From: Ruminiclostridium cellulolyticum H10
Lineage (GTDB): Bacteria > Bacillota > Clostridia > Acetivibrionales > DSM-1351
Direction: 5' to 3'
Assembly (NCBI RefSeq): GCF_000022065.1
Contig: NC_011898.1
Coordinates: 890,001 to 954,000, forward strand
Length of the DNA: 64,000 nt
Shown piece by piece: positions 59,584-64,000 of this stretch (the first letter of the stretch is position 1; each line of letters begins with the position of its first letter). Position numbers and translations under genes: made by a program. The notes beneath the pieces are model-generated. The model was not told the origin of the DNA, ran no database searches, and saw nothing but the letters and a program-made list of their open reading frames with translations.

Positions 59584-59877
59584 ATGGAAAATTTAAGATG
59601 TGCGATACTAGCACAGGACGGAATAACTGTAGAAAATATAATAATAGCTGATCAATCTTTTGCATATAGCATTGGTGCAATTATGTGCGGGAATGTACCC
59701 GTTGGAATTGGTGATACATATCAAGATGGTTATTTCTATAGGGATGGAGTAAAACTTATTGCAGAGAAAACAGAAATTGAAAAGCTACAGAAAATGGTTG
59801 ACACATTAATCTTGGACAATCTTAATATGCAAGCACAAATTGACACTCTAATCACATCAAATTTACAGGAGGTGTAA
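59584..59877 (+). CDS. Small phage tail-associated protein
   Basis: 97 residues. An N-terminal beta-strand region with GVGDTYQDGYFYRDG-like repeat (GIGDTYQDGYFYRDGVKL, about residues 47-64) is followed by a helical tail (EKLQKMVDTLILDNLNMQAQIDTLITSNL). Proteins like this follow tail fibre genes and may be fibre chaperones or tip components. GAGGAGG upstream; translation of the fibre ends 12 nt before. Confidence 0.65.
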   Translation: MENLRCAILAQDGITVENIIIADQSFAYSIGAIMCGNVPVGIGDTYQDGYFYRDGVKLIAEKTEIEKLQKMVDTLILDNLNMQAQIDTLITSNLQEV

Positions 59878-59880
59878 AAT

Positions 59881-59997
59881 ATGTTTGAAAGGTTGAATTT
59901 CTTACATAAGACAAATGAACTCACAGAAAAGCAACTGGATATTGCGGTATCAAAGGCATGGATAACAAAAGAAGAAAAAATGAAGATAATTGGATAA
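59881..59997 (+). CDS. XkdX-like short phage protein
   Basis: 38 residues: MFERLNFLHKTNELTEKQLDIAVSKAWITKEEKMKIIG in total span. The pattern of an aromatic N-terminus and ITxEEYxxI-type end is that of XkdX-family proteins, found between tail fibre and lysis genes in many Firmicute phages. Role unknown. GGAGGTG 5-7 nt before the ATG; 3 nt after the previous stop. Confidence 0.75.
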   Translation: MFERLNFLHKTNELTEKQLDIAVSKAWITKEEKMKIIG

Positions 59998-60058
59998 TTA
60001 TTGCGAAGCAAGCTTTGCATGAAGAAAAGAGCAAGTTTTTTGAAATATATGTATATAC

Positions 60059-60087
60059 TTGCAAAATTTGGAATTTAGAGTTAATAT
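60059..60087 (+). promoter_or_regulatory. Promoter of the SH3-domain gene
   Basis: TTGCAA (60059-60064), 17-nt spacer, TAATAT (60082-60087), identical in both hexamers and spacing to the S10 operon promoter at 3797-3825. It gives the next gene independent, probably constitutive expression. Confidence 0.7.
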
Positions 60088-60123
60088 GGAATAAAGAAAA
60101 AATTTTTGAGTGGAGGTATATTT

Positions 60124-60450
60124 ATGGGTACAAGGATTATTTCACGTAAATTTATTTTACTAGCGGTTTTGGTTACTATGTTGGTTATAAATGTATTATT
60201 CCCTTTAAGTCAAGTCAATGCTCAGACATGGGTTTTAACAGTAACTACTGAAGGATCAAATTTAAATGTACGTAGTGGTCCAGGAACAAATTATTCCGTA
60301 ATAGGTCAATTTGCAAATGGAACCGATGTGACTTGGGAGGATGATGATGGCAAATCATCTGGTGAGTGGGCATATGTCAAGGGAATAGGGACTAATGGCA
60401 AAACTATATCAGGTTACTGTTATCAATGGTACTTAATACATGAAAATTAA
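60124..60450 (+). CDS. Secreted SH3-domain protein, moron-like
   Basis: 108 residues. A signal peptide (RKFILLAVLVTMLVINVLFPLSQVNAQ, cleavage after about residue 36) is followed by a single bacterial SH3 domain (LNVRSGPGTNYSVIGQFANGTDVTW). SH3_3 domains bind peptidoglycan. It has its own promoter (60059), GGAGG site and terminator (60494), unlike flanking lysis genes, which fits a phage moron: cargo useful to the host, such as wall modification or superinfection exclusion. The role is inferred. Confidence 0.75.
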   Translation: MGTRIISRKFILLAVLVTMLVINVLFPLSQVNAQTWVLTVTTEGSNLNVRSGPGTNYSVIGQFANGTDVTWEDDDGKSSGEWAYVKGIGTNGKTISGYCYQWYLIHEN

Positions 60451-60493
60451 CAATAAAAAATTGCATTAACTACTAATTTATATTGCAGAAAGA

Positions 60494-60521
60494 GGATTAC
60501 TCAGAAATGGGTAGTCCTTTT
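60494..60521 (+). terminator. Terminator after the SH3-domain gene
   Basis: GGATTAC (60494-60500) pairs with GTAGTCC (60511-60517), one G-U, followed by TTT and a further T-rich stretch. Confidence 0.7.
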
Positions 60522-60549
60522 ATATTTTTGACAGAAAGAAGTGATGTCG

Positions 60550-60801
60550 ATGGCAGGTGAATGCGGGTACCACTGCTTAAACGAGGAACGGATCAGAACA
60601 TTGGAGCAAAACCATTCGGAAACAAAAGTTTACGTCAAAGCGATTAAGGAGGATTTGACAGAAATAAAAGCAGACTTGAAGAAAGGGAACGGCGATAGCA
60701 GAACATGGTCGCCAATCGTATTGGAGCTAATAAAAGCCCTTACTACAGCATTAACCGTTATTGGTGCTATAGTAGGGGCTTTAAAATTAATCGAAAGGTG
60801 A
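60550..60801 (+). CDS. XhlA-like haemolysin/holin-associated protein
   Basis: 83 residues. A coiled-coil N-terminal part (EERIRTLEQNHSETKVYVKAIKEDLTEIKADLKK) ends in one membrane segment (VLELIKALTTALTVIGAIVGALKLIER), the architecture of XhlA, which cooperates with a holin in phage lysis. Start uncertain: ATG 60550 is best spaced from AGAAAGAAG; GTG 60541 and ATG 60544 are possible. Followed 8 nt later by the endolysin. Confidence 0.75.
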   Translation: MAGECGYHCLNEERIRTLEQNHSETKVYVKAIKEDLTEIKADLKKGNGDSRTWSPIVLELIKALTTALTVIGAIVGALKLIER

Positions 60802-60809
60802 GGACGAAA

Positions 60810-61505
60810 ATGGGAAGCGTAAAGTTCAAGTATACAGATGAAACAGCGGTATATCCAAAGCTAGTTAATGCGGTAAATATTTTGTGTGCTGCAAAGGGCC
60901 AGAGCTGCATCTGCACCTCTGGTTACAGGAGTCTGGAAAAACAGAAAAATGTAAATGCTCAATCCTTACAATGTCATAAAGGAGCATACCAAAAACCAGA
61001 CGGGTCAGTTTGGACAAATGATGGCAAGTGTTGGGCTGCTGCTTACGGTAAATCAAATCATTGCTATTGTATAGCCATGGATATAACAGATAGTTGGTTT
61101 CAGGCTCTTACTAATGCCGAATTAAGGAAGTACGGGCTTGTTAAACCAATGAGCTATGAGCCATGGCATGTGCAGCTGCTGGAACACAACGGAATAAATC
61201 AGAAACAAAAGGAAGCAATCAGGGACAGTGTACTTAAGGGGGTAAATGAAGAAATGGAAGTAAAAGAATTTCAGTCAATGGCCGGATTGACCGCAGATGG
61301 AGTGGCAGGCCCTAAAACAAAAGACAAGGCCAAAGAGATTTTAAGAGTATGCCAGAATATACTAGGGAACGAATACTGCACTGCCGAAGAGGTTATCAAG
61401 GCTACTCAAACCAATCCAGCCAGATGGCTTGGTTTGCTAAAAACAGTAAAATACTTTGATGCGTTTGTAATGAATATAGTTAAAAATATGAGGGGAGAAA
61501 AGTAA
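60810..61505 (+). CDS. Phage endolysin, M15 peptidase with peptidoglycan-binding domain
   Basis: 231 residues. Peptidase M15 (VanY/L-Ala-D-Glu) domain: TSGYRSLEKQ, zinc ligands in SNHCYCIAMDITDS and the catalytic/zinc pair in YEPWHVQLL. A C-terminal PG_binding_1 segment (VKEFQSMAGLTADGVAGPKTKDKA) targets the wall. No signal peptide, so release depends on holin. AGGTGAGG upstream of the ATG; overlaps the next gene by one base (TAATG). Confidence 0.88.
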   Translation: MGSVKFKYTDETAVYPKLVNAVNILCAAKGQSCICTSGYRSLEKQKNVNAQSLQCHKGAYQKPDGSVWTNDGKCWAAAYGKSNHCYCIAMDITDSWFQALTNAELRKYGLVKPMSYEPWHVQLLEHNGINQKQKEAIRDSVLKGVNEEMEVKEFQSMAGLTADGVAGPKTKDKAKEILRVCQNILGNEYCTAEEVIKATQTNPARWLGLLKTVKYFDAFVMNIVKNMRGEK

Positions 61506-61678
61506 TGAAGGAAAAAATTGCAAAACTGATAGACGTAAAGACGATTGTAACTATTGCCTTGGTAGGCGCAGTGATAGTGTTTACAGCCGAGGGCAAGATT
61601 GATCCTGAAAAGCTTACATCAATGACAACAATGGCAGTTTCTTTTTTCTTTGCGGTAAAACTGAAGGATCAAAAATAA
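61505..61678 (+). CDS. Small holin-like membrane protein
   Basis: 57 residues: an N-terminal charged segment, one membrane helix (VKTIVTIALVGAVIVFTAEG), a short polar linker and a second hydrophobic stretch (MTTMAVSFFFAVKLKDQK). Length, topology and location directly after the endolysin suggest a holin. Start overlaps the endolysin stop (TAATG). It is below the usual gene-size cut-off but has a strong context. Confidence 0.75.
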   Translation: MKEKIAKLIDVKTIVTIALVGAVIVFTAEGKIDPEKLTSMTTMAVSFFFAVKLKDQK

Positions 61679-61687
61679 GGATATGCA

Positions 61688-61712
61688 TACCCGGGACTAA
61701 AACTCCCGGGTA
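61688..61712 (+). terminator. Terminator of the lysis cassette
   Basis: TACCCGGGA and TCCCGGGTA form a perfect 9-bp stem with a 7-nt loop, followed by AAAAAATTTTA. A good hairpin with a delayed T run, 9 nt after the holin-like gene. Confidence 0.75.
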
Positions 61713-61816
61713 AAAAATTTTACCATTTATACAAACATACGTTCTATAGATTGAAGCTAAATATAAAATGAAAAACTTGGAGCAGGCATTTGCTCCTACT
61801 TAAATGGAGGATATTT

Positions 61817-62572
61817 ATGAATAGTTTTATTGGATGGATCGGCGGAAAGAATTATTTAAAAAAAGAAATAACAAAAAGGTTCCCGGAAGGTATGAAAAGG
61901 TACATAGAGGTTTTCGGAGGAGCGGCATGGGTGCTTTTCTACAAGGATTCTCATGCAGATATGGAAGTTTATAATGACTATAACAGTGAGCTTGTTAATT
62001 TGTTCAGGTGTGTAAAGTACCACTGTGGGGAACTGCAAAGAGAGTTGCAATATTTATTAAATTCTAGGGAACTTTTTAATGATTTCAAATCACAATACAA
62101 TATGCAGGGCTTAACAGATATTCAGAGGGCAGCAAGATTCTTTATGATACTTAAAACCAGCTACGGTAGTAACCAGAGAGATTTTGGCTGTATTAAAAAG
62201 AATATTGCCAATATAACCGAATATCTGGACAGGATTAGTGAAAGACTGGCCGGAGTAATAGTGGAGAACAGAGACTTTGAAAACCTGATTAAAATATATG
62301 ACAGGCTAGATGCTTTCTTCTATCTGGATCCGCCGTACTACGGAACAGAAAAGTATTATCAGGCTGAATTCAAACCCGAGGATCACGAAAGACTTGCCAA
62401 AACATTGAAAAGTATAAAAGGTAAATTCCTGCTGTCATACAATGACTGTGAGTATGTAAGGGAACTATACAGAGACTTTACTATTGAGGAAGTTCAGAGA
62501 AACCATAATTTACTGAACAGGTATAAGGGGAAGGAGAAGACATATTGTGAGGTGTTGTTGAGGAATTATTAA
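61817..62572 (+). CDS. DNA adenine methylase (D12 class)
   Basis: 251 residues. SAM-binding motif NSFIGWIGGKNYLKKEI and FGGAAW, catalytic DPPY in FFYLDPPYYGTEKYY (about residues 172-186), and NRYKGKEKTYCEVLL at the end. Phage-type Dam-like N6-adenine methyltransferase; the target site cannot be read. No restriction enzyme is nearby, so protection or regulatory methylation is more likely than a restriction system. GGAGG 6 nt upstream; separated from the lysis genes by a terminator. Confidence 0.9.
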   Translation: MNSFIGWIGGKNYLKKEITKRFPEGMKRYIEVFGGAAWVLFYKDSHADMEVYNDYNSELVNLFRCVKYHCGELQRELQYLLNSRELFNDFKSQYNMQGLTDIQRAARFFMILKTSYGSNQRDFGCIKKNIANITEYLDRISERLAGVIVENRDFENLIKIYDRLDAFFYLDPPYYGTEKYYQAEFKPEDHERLAKTLKSIKGKFLLSYNDCEYVRELYRDFTIEEVQRNHNLLNRYKGKEKTYCEVLLRNY

Positions 62573-62738
62573 ACATTTTTAACGTTTTTATACAAATTAC
62601 AAGATTCTACATTTTTCTTAAATTGAGCATGATATAATTACCATACTCAGTGTAAAATGTAAAATATGTACATATTTAGTTTTCCTCTAGAGTAAGAAAG
62701 AGATTATACAAAAATTTAATTAATGGAGGCGTATTTTT

Positions 62739-63512
62739 TTGAGAAAGAAACTTTTAAGCGTAATACTTACAGTTGCAGTAATCTTTTCCTTTAGCACAGT
62801 ATCCTTTGCACAGGGGGACATGGCTAAATCAAGCAGTAGCATAAACCGTGATACTGTTATAACAAAAGATAATGTAAACGAAATACTAAAAATGTTTGGT
62901 TTAGACCCTAGCACTTTTAAGCAAAGTGATACACCTAAAGAAAAAGCAGCTTTAACAGTGGGACAACTTGAAGATGCAATTAGAACTATAAACGAGCAGT
63001 TAAATGATAGTGCTGTAAATGAAAAAACTAATAGTGGTTATTCTTCAGAATCAAAAATATCCGTCGTAAAACAAAAAGTCGATAGTAGCTATATTTCAGA
63101 GCCTAAAGTTGAAAGTGCACTAAGTGCTTCGTCAACTCCGGTTATCGGAACAGTAAGACTTTCAAAAACTACTTCACCAACTTCTTCATACGACCTAAAA
63201 TATTCAACAAATGCAAGTTTTGCTAGAATGGATACTACACCTGTATATAAAGTTTACACTGGTACAAATAGCCCAAACGTGTTATTATTTGATAAGGCGG
63301 CACCTGGTAATAAGAATGTTTTGACTAGTGTTAATTCTGTATCATCTACAAATACTTCTGATATGGTTACTTTAAACGCTCAAGTTGTTGTATCCTATTA
63401 TTTAGTTATAGGAGTTGAAGGTACAGAATTGTCTATTGAAAAATTAATGAGTACTAATACAATAACTGCAAAACAAACTTGGGATACTTCCTATATTCCC
63501 AATCAATTTTAA
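62739..63512 (+). CDS. Secreted protein of unknown function
   Basis: 257 residues. Signal peptide RKKLLSVILTVAVIFSFSTVSFAQG (cleavage near residue 25) and a serine/threonine-rich mature part with no recognised family. TTG start, GGAGG 9-13 nt upstream. An extended -10 (TGATATAAT, 62630-62638) precedes it and a hairpin (63538) follows, so it is its own unit. It may be prophage cargo or the first host gene beyond the remnant; base composition does not decide. Confidence 0.75.
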   Translation: MRKKLLSVILTVAVIFSFSTVSFAQGDMAKSSSSINRDTVITKDNVNEILKMFGLDPSTFKQSDTPKEKAALTVGQLEDAIRTINEQLNDSAVNEKTNSGYSSESKISVVKQKVDSSYISEPKVESALSASSTPVIGTVRLSKTTSPTSSYDLKYSTNASFARMDTTPVYKVYTGTNSPNVLLFDKAAPGNKNVLTSVNSVSSTNTSDMVTLNAQVVVSYYLVIGVEGTELSIEKLMSTNTITAKQTWDTSYIPNQF

Positions 63513-63537
63513 CAATGAATAAAAAAGTCATATAATC

Positions 63538-63575
63538 AAAAAGAAACTATTGAGTTTAGCCAATGGTTTCTTTTT
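63538..63575 (+). terminator. Terminator after the secreted protein gene
   Basis: AAAAAGAAACTATTG (63538-63552) pairs with CAATGGTTTCTTTTT (63561-63575), one G-U, with the T run forming the 3' arm. The following ~150 nt up to 63728 show no gene. Confidence 0.8.
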
Positions 63576-63727
63576 GATGTATGGGAATAAATAGTGATTG
63601 TTATACGCGTAGAACAATACAGACTTTTTCTTTTCATCTTCTGCTTAAATAAATTATTGAAAATAATAACTATTTTAGAAAATACTTATTATAAATGTAA
63701 CTCTAAAATTGTAAGGGGAAATATTTT

Positions 63728-64000
63728 ATGAATGAAAATAGGCCTATAATAATAACGATGATTGGTGATTTATCCATATTGTCTGGAATGCTTACAATAG
63801 GAGCTATTATTTTTCCCGGCTATTTTGCAAAGCTTGGATTTCACATGAATCCACTACCTATTTATTCTAATATAGTAATGAACATAATTCTTACATTAAT
63901 TTTTATAACGGCATCAGTAGGTTTGTTATGGCTCAAAAAGTGGGGCTATTGGCTAACGATAGTTTATCATTTTTTCTATTTATTAATAAATGTTATTTGG
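63728..64000 (+). CDS. Membrane protein, partial (runs off the window)
   Basis: 91 codons to the window edge without a stop, starting MNENRPIIITMIGDLSILSGMLTIG. Three hydrophobic segments (about residues 10-30, 48-68 and 74-91) and a WGYWLTIVYHFFYLL stretch. No family recognised. AAGGGGA lies 9 nt before the ATG. The 3' end is cut by the window, so length and function are unknown. Confidence 0.7.
   Translation, partial: MNENRPIIITMIGDLSILSGMLTIGAIIFPGYFAKLGFHMNPLPIYSNIVMNIILTLIFITASVGLLWLKKWGYWLTIVYHFFYLLINVIW

Larger units (their letters stand above)
50545..62572. mobile_element. Defective prophage remnant at ssrA
   Basis: From the integrase next to ssrA through tail, lysis and Dam methylase genes. 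Tail order (tape-measure scrap, Dit, Gp37-like, fibre, XkdX-like, XhlA-like, endolysin, holin-like) is that of a siphovirus, but terminase, portal, capsid, tube and most of the tape measure are absent. Two insertion sequences occupy the place where they should be. The right boundary is uncertain because no attR was seen. Confidence 0.75.

Noticed and set aside
58872-59680. Antisense frames rich in His/Leu or Ser/Thr under the fibre gene
   Set aside because: They mirror the glycine codons of the fibre's C-terminal domain and are shadows.
59958-60149. 63-codon frame after the XkdX-like gene
   Set aside because: It overlaps the XkdX-like gene, contains the SH3 gene's promoter and lacks a ribosome binding site.
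61817-62572. Complete type II restriction-modification system
   Set aside because: Only the methylase is present; neighbours are lysis genes and a secreted protein.
50565-64000. CRISPR array or abortive-infection/toxin-antitoxin system
   Set aside because: No spaced direct repeats, cas-like genes or recognisable toxin-antitoxin pair were seen. The Dam methylase has no adjacent nuclease, so a restriction-modification system is not supported.

Overview
The window reads as the chromosome of a low-GC, spore-former-type Firmicute. The gene order (rrn, then S10-spc-alpha, ECF transporter, truA, rplM-rpsI, and separately tig-clpP-clpX-lonB), the zinc-type S14/L36/S4/L24, the tmRNA tag ending ALAAA and the general codon use all point to the class Clostridia. 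A cellulolytic cluster III clostridium (Ruminiclostridium-like) is my best guess, but that is inference and not a database match.

Region 1 (1-3.7 kb) is the distal part of an rRNA operon: a tRNA-free 16S-23S spacer, a complete 23S gene carrying an extra ~130-nt stem-loop in helix 45, a 23S-5S spacer and 5S with a strong terminator. A ~110-nt structured element is present once in each spacer. Region 2 (3.8-20.9 kb) is the continuous ribosomal protein superoperon: rpsJ-rplC-rplD-rplW-rplB-rpsS-rplV-rpsC-rplP-rpmC-rpsQ-rplN-rplX-rplE-rpsZ-rpsH-rplF-rplR-rpsE-rpmD-rplO-secY-adk-map-KOW protein-infA-rpmJ-rpsM-rpsK-rpsD-rpoA-rplQ. It has a promoter and an attenuator-like leader in front of rpsJ, and several intercistronic hairpins. 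Region 3 (21-26.2 kb) holds the ECF vitamin-transporter energizing module (ecfA1, ecfA2, ecfT, with an antisense methyltransferase gene between the two ATPases), truA, and rplM-rpsI.

Region 4 (26.2-50.6 kb) is a housekeeping mosaic. It contains an Nramp Mn/Fe transporter with a DtxR-family regulator and a nested inverted-repeat element between them; an amidohydrolase; tsaE-tsaB-rimI (tsaD lies 14 kb away); a LonH-like protease; an ECF sigma/anti-sigma/membrane-protein operon; a Crh-like HPr paralogue; uvrC; a phosphoesterase; tig-clpP-clpX-lonB; an orphan holin-like gene; tsaD followed by a cluster of DnaA-box-like sites; a lytic transglycosylase; a DUF402 protein; a PHP phosphoesterase; smpB; and ssrA (tmRNA).

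Region 5 (50.6-62.6 kb) is a decayed prophage integrated at the 3' end of ssrA. It has a tyrosine integrase, two small cargo genes, an IS481-type element and an IS3-type element sitting where head and most tail genes should be, a 5'-truncated distal-tail gene, a Gp37-like tail protein, a glycine-rich fibre, an XkdX-like protein, a lysis cassette (XhlA-like, M15 endolysin, small holin-like protein) and a Dam-type methylase. Inserted among these is a secreted SH3 protein with its own promoter and terminator, resembling a phage moron. The window ends with a secreted protein of unknown function, also an independent unit, and the start of a membrane protein. No terminase, capsid or complete tape measure gene is visible, so the prophage is very probably defective. 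No right attachment site was found before position 64000.
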